Source: Acinetobacter terrestris
GTDB taxonomy: Bacteria > Pseudomonadota > Gammaproteobacteria > Pseudomonadales > Moraxellaceae
Direction of reading: 5' to 3'
Length of the DNA: 64,000 nt
Assembly (NCBI RefSeq): GCF_004331155.1
Contig: NZ_SJNZ01000007.1
Location: 1-64,000 of the forward strand
The notes beneath the pieces are model-generated. The model saw only the letters and a list, made by a program, of their open reading frames with translations. It searched no databases and was not told the origin of the DNA. The position numbers and the translations under genes are program-made. This document shows positions 26,498-36,331 of the stretch, in pieces; positions within the stretch are counted from its first letter, which is position 1; each line of letters starts with the position of its first letter.

Positions 26498-27202
26498 ATG
26501 GCTAAGTTTTTAAATACCAGTGCGACCAATTTTTTCTTGGAAGAACTCATCAAAAATGCAAAAGAACGGCTCATCTTAATCAGTCCTTATCTGCGTTTGA
26601 ACGACCGTATTAAAGAATTATTAGAAGACAAAAACCGTTTAAAAATTGATATTCGTATTGTTTATGGAAAAAGTGATTTGCATCCTGATGAAATCAAATG
26701 GATGCAAAAACTCGATTATGTACGCTTGAGCTTTTGTAAAAACTTACATGCAAAATGCTATATGAATGAATCTGAATGCATTATATCGAGTTTAAATCTC
26801 TACGAATTTAGTCAAGTGAATAACAATGAAATGGGTATTTTAATTCGCAAATATGAAGATGATGAAGTGTTCAAAGATGCTTATGAAGAATCCCAACGCA
26901 TTATTCGCATTAGTGATGAACTTCGAATCTCATTAGATGAAGTAAAAACAGCGCAAGTTCAAGTTGAAGAGAAAAATGATGAGGACGCTGACAATCTAAG
27001 TAAATTAACTTCATCAAAATTAGCAGCAAAACATAAATTAAAAACTGCTGATTTATTGGATAAGTTTGTCGAAAAAGGTTTTCTAACCCTGAATGACAAT
27101 GGCAAACATTTACTCACAGAACAAGGCAAAGCTATAGGTGGAGAATTTAGGACCAGCCAATACGGTGGTTACTTTCTGTGGTCTGAAAGCCTAGAGATCT
27201 AA
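26498..27202 (+). CDS. Phospholipase D-like protein with C-terminal winged-helix-like region
   Basis: A 234-aa protein with one PLD half-domain (about 1-135): NAKERLILISPYLRLNDRIKELL starts it and the HKD-like motif is H84-A-K86, then SSLN at 97-100 and NNNEMGILI at 108-116. A single motif implies that two chains dimerise to make one active site, as in Nuc-type endonucleases. Residues 165-234 (KLAAKHKLKTADLLDKFVEKGFLTLNDNGKHLLTEQGKAIG) look like a winged helix found in helix-turn-helix proteins. A nuclease-like or DNA-binding role is possible; the function is unknown. Confidence 0.75.
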   Translation: MAKFLNTSATNFFLEELIKNAKERLILISPYLRLNDRIKELLEDKNRLKIDIRIVYGKSDLHPDEIKWMQKLDYVRLSFCKNLHAKCYMNESECIISSLNLYEFSQVNNNEMGILIRKYEDDEVFKDAYEESQRIIRISDELRISLDEVKTAQVQVEEKNDEDADNLSKLTSSKLAAKHKLKTADLLDKFVEKGFLTLNDNGKHLLTEQGKAIGGEFRTSQYGGYFLWSESLEI

Positions 27203-27203
27203 T

Positions 27204-27232
27204 AAAAAAGCCCGCATTCAGCGGGCTTTTTT
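27204..27232. terminator. Bidirectional terminator
   Basis: A perfect AAAAAAGCCCGC / GCGGGCTTTTTT stem with loop ATTCA between the convergent PLD-like gene and parE. Confidence 0.9.
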
Positions 27233-27240
27233 ATAAATAT

Positions 27241-29121
27241 TTAGACCACCAAATCAGCCAGATTACCTTTTTGCTCTAACCAATCTTTACGGTCACCGGC
27301 GCGTTTCTTGGCAAGCAACTTATCGAGCAAACCTGCGGTAAATTGCATGTCGTCCAAATCGAGCTGCACCAGACGGCGAGTATCCGGATCTAAAGTCGTT
27401 TCACGAAGTTGACTGGCATTCATTTCACCTAATCCTTTAAATCGGGTAATTTGCGGGGTTTTGGTTTTGGTTTTCTTCAAAATTGATTCTAATTCGTCTT
27501 CATCCAGTGCGTAATGGACGTCTTTACCATCGTCAATTCTGAACAATGGCGGCATGGCAACATACAAATGTCCTGCTTCTACCAAGGTCGGGAAATGTTT
27601 CACAAACAAGGCGCACAATAATGTCGCGATATGTAAACCATCCGAATCGGCATCGGCAAGGATACATACTTTGCCATAACGTAATTCTGAAAGATCGTCA
27701 CTGCCTGGATCCACACCAATCGCAATGGCAATATTATGTACTTCCTGAGAAGCCAAAACCTCATCGGAGGCCACTTCCCAGGTATTTAAAATTTTCCCGC
27801 GAATCGGCATGATTGCCTGAAAATTTTTATCGCGTGCCTGTTTGGCAGAACCACCGGCAGAATCCCCTTCCACAATAAACAGTTCAGATTCATCCAAACT
27901 ATGACCCACACAATCGGATAATTTCCCCGGCAAAGTTGGCCCGGCAACAATCTTTTTACGTTCAACTTTTTTAGCAGCTTTTAAACGACGACCGGCTTTG
28001 GCAATCATGATTTCAGCAATCTGCATGGCTGTATCAGAATTTTGATTCAACCACAGCGCGAATGCATCTTTGGCAATATTCAGCACAATGGCAGAGGCTT
28101 CACGACTTGAAAGTCGTTCCTTGGTTTGACCTGAAAATTGCGGTTCCTGAAATTTTAAAGACAGAATGTAGTTCACCCCATCCCAGACATCTTCCGCAGA
28201 CAGCTTTAAATTACGCGGCAATAAATTACGCAGTTCACAGAACTCGCGCATCGCATCCGTGACACCTGAACGCAGACCGTTCACATGCGTACCGCCTTGC
28301 GCAGTGGGAATCAGGTTGACATAACTTTCCTGAACCTGTTCACCGCCTTCAGCATTCCAGCAAATCGCAAATTCAGCACTGGCACGTTCTGCTTCAGCTG
28401 TCGCCACAAAAGCAGGACATGGAATAATGTCACGGTCTTGTAATTCATCCATCAAATAGTCGACCAGACCGTTTTCAAATTGCCATTCAATTTTTTCGTT
28501 ATTGATTTGGTCAACATAAACAATTTGTAAGCCGGCCGCTAAAACGGCTTTGGCTTTTAAATTATGCTTTAAGGCTTTTAAGGCAAATTTGGGTGAATCA
28601 AAATACTTTGTATCTGGCCAGAAATGAACCGTGGTGCCTGAGGCACGCTTGGGTGCTTTCCCTTGCAACACTTCAAGTTGTGAAACCGGTTCACCATGTT
28701 CAAATGCCATTTTATAGACATTGCCTTGGCGCTGAACTTCAACTTCAACCCGGTTAGACAGCGCATTAACAACAGAAATCCCCACACCATGCAACCCCCC
28801 TGAAAACTGGTAGTTGTCGGTGCTAAATTTACCGCCGGCATGCAATTTGGTCATGATAATTTCAATTCCGCTCTGACCATATTCAGGGTGAATATCGACA
28901 GGCATACCCCGGCCGTTGTCTTCTACCGACAAAGAGCCATCTTTATAGACTGTCACGGTGATTTTATTGGCATGTCCTGCAAGTGCCTCATCCACAGCGT
29001 TATCAATGACTTCTTGTGCCAAATGGTTTGGACGAGTGGTATCGGTATACATCCCCGGACGACGACGGACCGGATCTAAACCAGATAAAACTTCAAGTGA
29101 TTGAGCCGTATATTGAGACAC
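27241..29121 (-). CDS. parE: DNA topoisomerase IV subunit B
   Basis: ParE is the ATPase subunit of topoisomerase IV, which decatenates daughter chromosomes, 626 aa. GHKL motifs: EVIDNAVDEALAGHA near 35, DNGRGMPVDIHPE, and GGLHGVGISVVNALS. The TOPRIM segment has FIVEGDSAGGSAKQARD near 409 and DADSDGLH, and the C-terminus ends WLEQKGNLADLVV. The start is GTG at 29121 (AAGGA 11 bases upstream), matching the usual 626 aa; a TTG nine codons upstream would overlap yqiA. It follows yqiA, an arrangement shared with enterobacteria. Confidence 0.97.
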   Translation of the reverse strand: MSQYTAQSLEVLSGLDPVRRRPGMYTDTTRPNHLAQEVIDNAVDEALAGHANKITVTVYKDGSLSVEDNGRGMPVDIHPEYGQSGIEIIMTKLHAGGKFSTDNYQFSGGLHGVGISVVNALSNRVEVEVQRQGNVYKMAFEHGEPVSQLEVLQGKAPKRASGTTVHFWPDTKYFDSPKFALKALKHNLKAKAVLAAGLQIVYVDQINNEKIEWQFENGLVDYLMDELQDRDIIPCPAFVATAEAERASAEFAICWNAEGGEQVQESYVNLIPTAQGGTHVNGLRSGVTDAMREFCELRNLLPRNLKLSAEDVWDGVNYILSLKFQEPQFSGQTKERLSSREASAIVLNIAKDAFALWLNQNSDTAMQIAEIMIAKAGRRLKAAKKVERKKIVAGPTLPGKLSDCVGHSLDESELFIVEGDSAGGSAKQARDKNFQAIMPIRGKILNTWEVASDEVLASQEVHNIAIAIGVDPGSDDLSELRYGKVCILADADSDGLHIATLLCALFVKHFPTLVEAGHLYVAMPPLFRIDDGKDVHYALDEDELESILKKTKTKTPQITRFKGLGEMNASQLRETTLDPDTRRLVQLDLDDMQFTAGLLDKLLAKKRAGDRKDWLEQKGNLADLVV

Positions 29122-29135
29122 GTTGTACTGTTTCC

Positions 29136-29720
29136 TTATTTTATACAATCCGATAAAAACTGTAATGCCATCGGTATTTTGTCTGCGAAATTGTCCATCG
29201 CATGCTTGCCATCTACTTCAGTAATGATCATGGACTGATGTGAAGCATTGCTATAATAACGCTGTGCTTCACGATAATCCAAAACTTCATCACCTTGTTG
29301 TAATAACACTAAAATTTTGTCTGCATCGTGTACAAATGGCAGCGCCATCTGCTGCAGTTGATCAAGATGGGTATGATCCAGAGTCCATTCGGCATTCACC
29401 ACGTAGGGAATGTGCTCGCTGCCAAATAAATCATGAAACAATTGCCATGGTCGCATGGCAGGATTAATTAAAACAGCCGGCACGCCATGTTTTGCGACCA
29501 GTTGTGTCGCATAAAAGCCCCCCAGACTGCTACCAATCAGCACCACTTGATCTAAACCTGCAATCATATCCGAAACATGGGTCAAAACCTGTTGCGGCGG
29601 CATATTTAAATCAGGCAAATAAACCTGAAAATCGGTGTACTGCTGACAAAATGCTTTAATCTGTTGCCCCTTTATCGATAAGGCACTGCTTTGGAATCCA
29701 TGTAAATAAATAATGTTCAT
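29136..29720 (-). CDS. yqiA: YqiA/UPF0227-type esterase
   Basis: A 194-aa alpha/beta hydrolase. HGFQSSALSIKG is near residue 7, the nucleophile elbow GSSLGGFYATQL near 64, and the His in DGKHAMDNF near 172; the acid is in LLQQGDEVLDYREA. E. coli YqiA hydrolyses short-chain and CoA esters. Transcribed just upstream of parE (15 bp between stop and the parE GTG), an arrangement conserved across gammaproteobacteria. Confidence 0.9.
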   Translation of the reverse strand: MNIIYLHGFQSSALSIKGQQIKAFCQQYTDFQVYLPDLNMPPQQVLTHVSDMIAGLDQVVLIGSSLGGFYATQLVAKHGVPAVLINPAMRPWQLFHDLFGSEHIPYVVNAEWTLDHTHLDQLQQMALPFVHDADKILVLLQQGDEVLDYREAQRYYSNASHQSMIITEVDGKHAMDNFADKIPMALQFLSDCIK

Positions 29721-29968
29721 CGATTTTTATTTCATATTAATTTAAATGAATCTGATTTATTCTAAAACGGGAACCACATGACAAGCTTATTTTAATTTGC
29801 ATTTAACAGGAATTGTCAGACAAAAAAATTAATCCCAAAACGCAATCCTCGTTATTGTAAAAGCTGTTCGAGATGAACCCTATAAGATTAAAAGCTAAGA
29901 ATTTATACCGTGATCTCAAGAAAAAATAAAGTGCCTGCAGGACATGGTCAGCAAAAGGATAGGATAAA

Positions 29969-31300
29969 ATGCCAAGTTTAACACCATTGCATGAAACCTA
30001 TTGTAAATGGGATCGTACTCCACCTAGCCAAGCCGATGTATTGGAAGGCTTGGCACAATTGGTCACGACCCGTTTAGGGGATGTAGTACAAGACCTCATA
30101 CAGGTCATTCAACGCGAAATCATGATCAGCTTGTTTGGCATGAGTGAACAGCGCTCGAAAAAATTACAGCGGATTCCTTACGTCGAAAAACTGTACCAGT
30201 TCTCCTACGATACTTTACTCAATTCCGGTCTCTATTTACTTGCGCCGGGCTTACGCCAGATTATTGAAAAATACCCAAAATTACATGATAAACCGCTTAC
30301 TCCATCACTGCACTTTTTAGTCGGTATGCTGAATGGGGTACTCGGGGACTATTTACTCAAATATCAAAATCCGATGGCCCTACCGATGGTGTTATACGAC
30401 CACTATGGGGAACTGCAAAAAGGCGATTTATCCGGTCGGGTGGTGATCTTTGTGCATGGTTTGTGCCTGTCGCATTTAGAGTGGTCCAACCGCCGATACG
30501 GTGGCATTGGTGAGAAGCTCTTGGCACAACGTGACAATAACACCATGCTCTACCTCAACTACAACACCGGGCGGCGCATTTCGGCCAATGGACGCAGTCT
30601 GGCCAATACCCTGGAAGACCTGGCTCGGCGTAACCCGCAGATTACCAGCATCGATTTAATCGGGCATAGTATGGGGGGCTTGGTGTTACGCAGCGCCCTA
30701 TTTTACGGCAAACAGAACATGTACCCTTGGATCCATCTAACAGAAAATCTGGTCTGTTTGGGTTCACCGCACCATGGGGCTGTTTTGGAACGTTTTGGTT
30801 TTATCATGCAGGATAAACTGGGACATTTTCCCTTTGTGAAAATCGTCCGGCATATTGTCAATATTCGCAGTAACGGCATTCTGGATTTACGTTACGGCAG
30901 CGTACGTGATGATGACTGGGAACATAATCTTGCACGAATTGGCGGTATGGATGACAACCGCAAACCCGCTCCCCTGCCTTCTCACATCAATACCTTTTTT
31001 GTTGCCGGTTCGATTGCCTATGAAAATAGAAAAAATCGGCCTTTAAATGTACTGGGCGATTATCTGGTGAATATTAAAAGTGCTTTAGGCGAGCATCCAA
31101 ATCCACGCTTTCAATTGAAAGTGCCTGAATCGCATAAAGCTATTTTTTATGGCTTAAATCATTTTGAACTTCACTCTCATCCCAGTGTGGCTGAGCAAAT
31201 TGTCAAATGGTTTTATCCGCCTGAAGATGAACAGGTGAACGAACAGGTGCATGAATACAGACTGCAACTGGAAGACTTGTCCGGCATTGCCCTGACTTAA
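29969..31300 (+). CDS. Alpha/beta hydrolase, PGAP1/lipase-like
   Basis: A 443-aa esterase or lipase. An N-terminal helical cap of about 150 residues precedes the fold core. The oxyanion motif VVIFVHGLCLSHLEW is near 162 and the nucleophile elbow LIGHSMGGLVLRSAL near 233, followed by LVCLGSPHHGAVLERFGF; the catalytic His is probably in FYGLNHFELHSHP near 395. No signal peptide is seen. The GHSMGG...SPHHG pattern is typical of the PGAP1/lecithin:cholesterol-acyltransferase-like lipases. AGGAT lies upstream of the ATG. Confidence 0.82.
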   Translation: MPSLTPLHETYCKWDRTPPSQADVLEGLAQLVTTRLGDVVQDLIQVIQREIMISLFGMSEQRSKKLQRIPYVEKLYQFSYDTLLNSGLYLLAPGLRQIIEKYPKLHDKPLTPSLHFLVGMLNGVLGDYLLKYQNPMALPMVLYDHYGELQKGDLSGRVVIFVHGLCLSHLEWSNRRYGGIGEKLLAQRDNNTMLYLNYNTGRRISANGRSLANTLEDLARRNPQITSIDLIGHSMGGLVLRSALFYGKQNMYPWIHLTENLVCLGSPHHGAVLERFGFIMQDKLGHFPFVKIVRHIVNIRSNGILDLRYGSVRDDDWEHNLARIGGMDDNRKPAPLPSHINTFFVAGSIAYENRKNRPLNVLGDYLVNIKSALGEHPNPRFQLKVPESHKAIFYGLNHFELHSHPSVAEQIVKWFYPPEDEQVNEQVHEYRLQLEDLSGIALT

Positions 31301-31310
31301 ATTGATAATA

Positions 31311-31339
31311 AAAAAGCCAACATGAGGTTGGCTTTTTTT
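31311..31339. terminator. Bidirectional terminator
   Basis: AAAAAGCCAAC / GTTGGCTTTTTTT with a five-base loop between the convergent esterase and dsbB. Confidence 0.88.
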
Positions 31340-31348
31340 ATGATTTTT

Positions 31349-31873
31349 TTATTTCTTCTTGGCAGACTTATGCGTTACAAACGGATATTTACGCAACAGT
31401 TGCCACAAGCTGATCAAGGCCAGCAGCGCAAAGAAAGCCAGTGACCACACTGGAAGGGATTGCCCCAGGAAAGTCCAGTCCACTTTGGCGCATTCGCCCG
31501 AACCGGTCAGCACCTGTTCAAACACCGACTTTAAAGGCAAGGTATTGACCCAGTAATCCAGGCCCGGGCCACAACTTGGCACTTGATCGGGTGGCAAATT
31601 TTGCAGCCAGACATGACGCGCTGCCACACCTGCTGACCAGAGAATACTGATTGAACCCAACAAGGCATAAATACGTTTAACCGCATTTGAATTCGGGTTA
31701 TGCAAAAAAGCGACCAGAGAAACAATCCCCAAGCCAATCAGGCCAATGCGTTGAAACACACACAGCGGACAAGGTTCAAGCCCTTGTACGTGTTCCAGAT
31801 ACAACGCAAACGCCATTCCAATGACGCTGGCCAAAAACAAAAAACCACTCACGAAGCGATAACTCCATTGCAT
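31349..31873 (-). CDS. dsbB: Disulfide bond formation protein DsbB
   Basis: DsbB is an inner-membrane quinone reductase that reoxidises DsbA, 174 aa. Four transmembrane helices are visible. The first periplasmic pair is CPLC near residue 36 (EPCPLCVFQRIGLIGLG), and the second pair is spread over PSCGPGLDYWVN and GSGECAKVDWTFLG. ATG at 31873 has AGAGGAT upstream. It is adjacent to gshA in the same direction, and complements dsbD elsewhere in the window. Confidence 0.95.
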   Translation of the reverse strand: MQWSYRFVSGFLFLASVIGMAFALYLEHVQGLEPCPLCVFQRIGLIGLGIVSLVAFLHNPNSNAVKRIYALLGSISILWSAGVAARHVWLQNLPPDQVPSCGPGLDYWVNTLPLKSVFEQVLTGSGECAKVDWTFLGQSLPVWSLAFFALLALISLWQLLRKYPFVTHKSAKKK

Positions 31874-31891
31874 GGTGAATCCTCTTAATTT

Positions 31892-33469
31892 TTATCGATA
31901 ATCGGCAAGATATTGCTCAAAACTGAGGCTGCTATCCTGTTCGAGTTGCTGTTGTTGTTGCAGTGACTGCACCGCTAAATCATCAAAATAAGACAATGTT
32001 TCCGAGCTTAATTGATGCTGCTCATAGGTCGCTGCATGCTGTTGTGCCATGAAACTACCAAAGCTCCATGTGCCGCCATTTTCTAAGGTATCGGCAATCA
32101 CTTGTGCAGACAGGGTTTCATCTACCTCATCAATGCGTTTCAGCATGACAGTCAATGCGGCTGAATATATATTGCTACTATAGGTCGCATCCAGTAAATC
32201 AGCCAAAGCTTGCATGTGTGTGACATGCGCACGTGACCAGTCTTCAATGGCATGTTCACCCGCCGCATCAATAATCAATGCATTTGGCGCACGGCCACGA
32301 TTGACCACTTCTGCCTGATTACGCTCAATCTGTTCTTGTTCTTGATCCAGTAATTCCGGACTCTCTTGTAATAAACAGTGCAGTGCCAAGACTTCCAGGA
32401 ATGCCGCTGTATGTTCATCAATCCCGATCGGGCTATATGGATTGACATCTACCGCACGCAATTCAACATAACTAACCCCGCGATTTTCAAGCGCTTGAGA
32501 TGGGGTTTCTCCAGCTTGAGGCACCTGTTTCGGACGGACTAAACTGTAGTATTCATTTTCAATTTGCAGCACATGGTCATTGATCTGAGTCGGCTCGCCC
32601 TGTTCATCGGTTAAACCTAAACGGCTAAACGGTGCATAAGGGGTTTTTACTGCTTTCTTCAAACCGTCTAAATAGCCAGACAGACTATTGTAGTGAATGC
32701 CCAATTGTTTCTGTGCAGAATTCTGATAGCCAAAATTGCCCATCCGCAGTGCTGTCGCATAGGGAAGGAATAAAGTTCCCTTTAATAAAGGCAATAAATG
32801 ATGCTCACGTCCAGTCATAAAGCACTGACATACTGAAGGACTGGCACCGACCAGAAACATCACCAATGGGGTTAAACGAATAAAGTTACGAATTAAGCCA
32901 AAATAACGATGACTGCGATAATCCTGTAAATTTAAACTTTTTAAAGCTTCATCGCTTTCTTGTTGTTGCAGGGCTTCAAAGACTTGATCAGGGAAAGATA
33001 AATTATAATGCACCCCGGAAATGGTCTGCATGCGGCGACCATAACGCACGCCCAAACCATGACGATATAACGTCTTAAAACGCCCGACATTGGACGTGCC
33101 ATATTGCGCTAAACGAATATTGCTTTCGTTATCATCGAGCATGCAGGGCATCGACAAGGGCCACAATTTTTCACCATTTTCCAAATGGCGATGGGCAACC
33201 GCATGAATATCCTCTAAATAATCTAGGGCTTTTTTAATGCTGTCTTGTGGAGGGGTAATAAACTCCATCAAGGCTTCTGAATAGTCTGTGGTGATATGCG
33301 GATGTGTTAAAGCCGACCCGAATGCTTTTGGATGCGATGCTTGCGACAAAAAACCATTGCTTTGCATACGCAGGCTTTCACGCTCAATACCGCGCAACAT
33401 GCCTTTAAACAGCGAAGAATCCACCCAAGCTGGTAATACCACTTGAGAGGTCGATTCGGGTTGACTCAT
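31892..33469 (-). CDS. gshA: Glutamate--cysteine ligase
   Basis: GshA makes gamma-glutamylcysteine, the first step of glutathione synthesis, 525 aa, of the enterobacterial (type 1) family. Signatures: GIERESLRMQSNGFLSQ, TTDYSEALMEFITPP near 60-75, YGTSNVGRFKTLYRHGLGVRYG, GVHYNLSFPDQVF and YVELRAVDVNPYSPIGID. Its C-terminus is Q-rich. The gshB partner sits at 11120-12061 rather than nearby. The 19-bp gap to dsbB suggests co-transcription. Confidence 0.96.
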   Translation of the reverse strand: MSQPESTSQVVLPAWVDSSLFKGMLRGIERESLRMQSNGFLSQASHPKAFGSALTHPHITTDYSEALMEFITPPQDSIKKALDYLEDIHAVAHRHLENGEKLWPLSMPCMLDDNESNIRLAQYGTSNVGRFKTLYRHGLGVRYGRRMQTISGVHYNLSFPDQVFEALQQQESDEALKSLNLQDYRSHRYFGLIRNFIRLTPLVMFLVGASPSVCQCFMTGREHHLLPLLKGTLFLPYATALRMGNFGYQNSAQKQLGIHYNSLSGYLDGLKKAVKTPYAPFSRLGLTDEQGEPTQINDHVLQIENEYYSLVRPKQVPQAGETPSQALENRGVSYVELRAVDVNPYSPIGIDEHTAAFLEVLALHCLLQESPELLDQEQEQIERNQAEVVNRGRAPNALIIDAAGEHAIEDWSRAHVTHMQALADLLDATYSSNIYSAALTVMLKRIDEVDETLSAQVIADTLENGGTWSFGSFMAQQHAATYEQHQLSSETLSYFDDLAVQSLQQQQQLEQDSSLSFEQYLADYR

Positions 33470-33694
33470 TACAATCTCGCTTATCGGAAGATAACTACTA
33501 AATAGAACTACTAAAATAAAATCATCAGTTTATAGCAGTATAACGTGATTTTTGGCTGCTACATTACACCCTGTATAGTTTTCAAGCAAAAGGGCGATTT
33601 TATTTCTGGCAAATTTTTATCACAAAGTTACTCTATAAGACACCTACAATTTGTGATTGTATTGAATAATAAGTGCTAAGGAATTGTAAATATT

Positions 33695-34234
33695 ATGAAT
33701 TATCAGGATATTTTGGACTTTTGGTTTAGCCCGCAAACACAGCCCTTATGGTTTGCAAAAAGTAATGATTTTGATGGATTAATTAATCAAAAGTTTCGTG
33801 ATATTCATCAGCAAGCAGCACAAGCCGAGCTTTGGTCCTGGCGCAAAATTGCGGAGGGGCGCTTGGCTGAAATTATTGTACTGGACCAGTTTTCGCGTAA
33901 TTTGTTCCGGGATCAAGCGCAGGCCTTTGCCCAGGATGCTTTAGCCCTAGCTCTTGCCCAAGAAGCGATTAGCCTGGATTTAGACAAGCAGTTAAGCCCG
34001 GAACAACGTGCGTTTTTATACATGCCCTTTATGCACAGCGAATCGAAACTGATCCACGAATTCGCGTTAAAATTATTTCAGCGACTGGGTAATCCTATGA
34101 ATCTGGATTACGAAAAAATGCATAAAGCCATTATTGAGCGTTTCGGGCGCTATCCGCACCGTAATCAAATTTTAGCGCGTCCCTCGACTGCAGAAGAACT
34201 CGAATTTTTAACCCAACCCAACAGCAGTTTCTAA
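33695..34234 (+). CDS. DUF924 family protein
   Basis: A 179-aa helical protein of the DUF924 family (tetratricopeptide-like alpha repeats). Conserved signatures are ILDFWFSP...WFAKSNDFDGLI, AEIIVLDQFSRNLFRD, FLYMPFMHSE and ERFGRYPHRNQIL. Divergent from gshA across 225 bp. The biochemical function is not established. Confidence 0.9.
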   Translation: MNYQDILDFWFSPQTQPLWFAKSNDFDGLINQKFRDIHQQAAQAELWSWRKIAEGRLAEIIVLDQFSRNLFRDQAQAFAQDALALALAQEAISLDLDKQLSPEQRAFLYMPFMHSESKLIHEFALKLFQRLGNPMNLDYEKMHKAIIERFGRYPHRNQILARPSTAEELEFLTQPNSSF

Positions 34235-34284
34235 ACATTTATTGTGTCTCCTCCCTCACACAGTAAATGGTATGGAGGTTTAAC

Positions 34285-34839
34285 ATGAAGAACCGCATTA
34301 TGGGTCTAAGCATAGTGGCGGCAATTGCCCTCTCTGGCTGTGCAATGACGCCTTCAAAACCGCTGACTTTTGACCAATTGGGTCAATTCAGCAATACCCC
34401 TTTGAACTCACAGACCTATCGCATCAGCTTCCTGGCACGTCCCAATATGAGTTTTGGTACAGCCGAAGAAATTACTCTGGTTAAGGCCGCTCAAACCACC
34501 GTACAAAATGGATTTCGCTATTTTAAAGTGCTGAATGATCCAAGTAATCTTAACCAGCCACCACGCCAAGCTGTGGTCTACTCAACTCCGATGTACTACC
34601 CATACGGCTATTATCGTCGTTATCCTGGTTTCTGGCATGACCCGTTTTATGATATGCCACGCGTGGTCAATATTGACCCGGTTCAAGTTTCCTATACCAT
34701 TGAATGTTATAAAGATCAGAAAAAAGAACCTGATGATGCCTTTGATGCCTATTTGATTTTAAAATCTTTAGGCCAGAAATATGGACTCGGTCCAACTGGG
34801 CAGGCTCTACCAGCACCGGTGCCAGCCCAAACAAAATAA
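34285..34839 (+). CDS. Lipoprotein, DUF4136-like, unknown function
   Basis: A 184-aa probable lipoprotein: signal peptide with lipobox IALSGC (Cys near residue 20). The ATG at 34285 has a GGAGG site and is preferred over a start six codons upstream. The mature part has YYPYGYYRRYPGFWHDPFYD, a Tyr-rich stretch often seen in DUF4136-type envelope lipoproteins, but the family assignment is tentative. It is followed 30 bp later by the DUF445 gene. Confidence 0.7.
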   Translation: MKNRIMGLSIVAAIALSGCAMTPSKPLTFDQLGQFSNTPLNSQTYRISFLARPNMSFGTAEEITLVKAAQTTVQNGFRYFKVLNDPSNLNQPPRQAVVYSTPMYYPYGYYRRYPGFWHDPFYDMPRVVNIDPVQVSYTIECYKDQKKEPDDAFDAYLILKSLGQKYGLGPTGQALPAPVPAQTK

Positions 34840-34869
34840 CCATGCGCCACCCATAGACAGGAATATTGC

Positions 34870-36177
34870 ATGACCACAGCGGAAGCGTCCACCATCCCGA
34901 GTTTGCAACGCAGTAAACGCTTTGCCACCATTGCCTTAATCATGGCCGTTGTAACATGGCTAGTGTTGATGGTGGTTGCCAAGCTGATTCCTGAATATGT
35001 CTGGCTGATTCATATTTTGATGCTCGGTGCTGAAGCGGGCGTGGTCGGTGGCTTGGCGGACTGGTATGCCATTACTGTGCTGTTCCGTAACCCGTTTGGG
35101 AAAATGCCGATTCCTAAATTCATGCGTGATCACACCGAAATTATTCCGCGCAATAAAGCCCGTATTGCCGAGTCGATGGGACGCTTTGTTCAGGAAAATT
35201 TTTTATCACCGCAAGTGGTCGAGAAAAGCCTGCAGAGCACCGATCTTAGCCTGGCTATCGGGCAATGGCTGGCCAAACCTGAAAATAATGCTCAAGTGAC
35301 CCAAGTCATTCAGCAAACCGTGCCGAAAATTTTTGAATTTGTGGGACAGGAACAAATTGGCCGCTTTATTCAAAATAATAGCGTGCAATGGGTACGCAAT
35401 ACCCAAATCAATACCTTGGCCAGTGAAATGCTGCGCGCGGTTCTGGAAAATGACTTTCATCAGGATGTATTACAACGCGGACTCGATGTAGCCCACGAAT
35501 GGGTAATGTCCCATCCCGAAGAAACCCGTCAGCTGACCCGTACCTTGTTCAAAGAATTAGGGGTATGGAAACTGGCGAAAGGCGCAAGCTGGATTGGCAT
35601 TGATGTACAGCAGCGCACCATTGATTCACTGGTAGAACGCGTTGAATCGATGCTTGCCGATCCGCAGCATCCTTGGCGGCAAAAAATTGAAGCCATGGGA
35701 CAGCAGTTAATGCTGCAACTGGCAGATGATGAAAGCAGTGCCAGTCAGCGCTTAAATAGCACCAAGGATGCCTTGCTGGATAGTCCACAAGTACTGAATT
35801 TTATTAGTGGTGCGGTGGTGATTCTCTGTGATGCAATTAAAGCCGATTTACTCAAAGCAGATTCAGGTATTGCACACAACCTGCGCGTTGCCATTCAGCA
35901 AGTTGGTGAAAATATTATTTCTAACCCTGCGGTACGTCAGTTATTGAATGAGCGTCTGAGCGGGATTGCGGTCAATTTAAGTGACCAATACAGTGAAAAA
36001 GTCATTCGTTTTATCAGCGAACGGATTCACGAATGGGATTCACGAGAAATGATCGACAAAATTGAAAATGAAGTCGGCGGCGACCTGCACATGATTCGCG
36101 TCAATGGTGTGGTGGTCGGTGCATTTATTGGTTTGGTGCTCGGGATTATTCGCGCTTTGGTTGATTTAATTCTGTAA
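34870..36177 (+). CDS. DUF445 domain-containing membrane protein
   Basis: A 435-aa inner-membrane protein of the DUF445 (YjiN-like) family. Two N-terminal membrane helices (about 25-70: ALIMAVVTWLVLMVVAK, GAEAGVVGGLADWYAITVLF) include the family hallmark GGLADWYAITVLFRNPFG. A long helical domain follows, with a further membrane helix near the C-terminus (GAFIGLVLGIIRALVDLIL). Function unknown; typical length. Confidence 0.9.
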   Translation: MTTAEASTIPSLQRSKRFATIALIMAVVTWLVLMVVAKLIPEYVWLIHILMLGAEAGVVGGLADWYAITVLFRNPFGKMPIPKFMRDHTEIIPRNKARIAESMGRFVQENFLSPQVVEKSLQSTDLSLAIGQWLAKPENNAQVTQVIQQTVPKIFEFVGQEQIGRFIQNNSVQWVRNTQINTLASEMLRAVLENDFHQDVLQRGLDVAHEWVMSHPEETRQLTRTLFKELGVWKLAKGASWIGIDVQQRTIDSLVERVESMLADPQHPWRQKIEAMGQQLMLQLADDESSASQRLNSTKDALLDSPQVLNFISGAVVILCDAIKADLLKADSGIAHNLRVAIQQVGENIISNPAVRQLLNERLSGIAVNLSDQYSEKVIRFISERIHEWDSREMIDKIENEVGGDLHMIRVNGVVVGAFIGLVLGIIRALVDLIL

Positions 36178-36331
36178 AAATGTGTGCAAGATAAAGAAAA
36201 ATGTCTTCTGCACACACACCATATATTAGATAACTTGCATAAATCAAAAAATGTTCAATATTCGATTCTTTAAAACCCGCACTGCCTCAGTTTATTGATT
36301 CAGTTTTTATGACTTTGCGTAGGCATTACCT

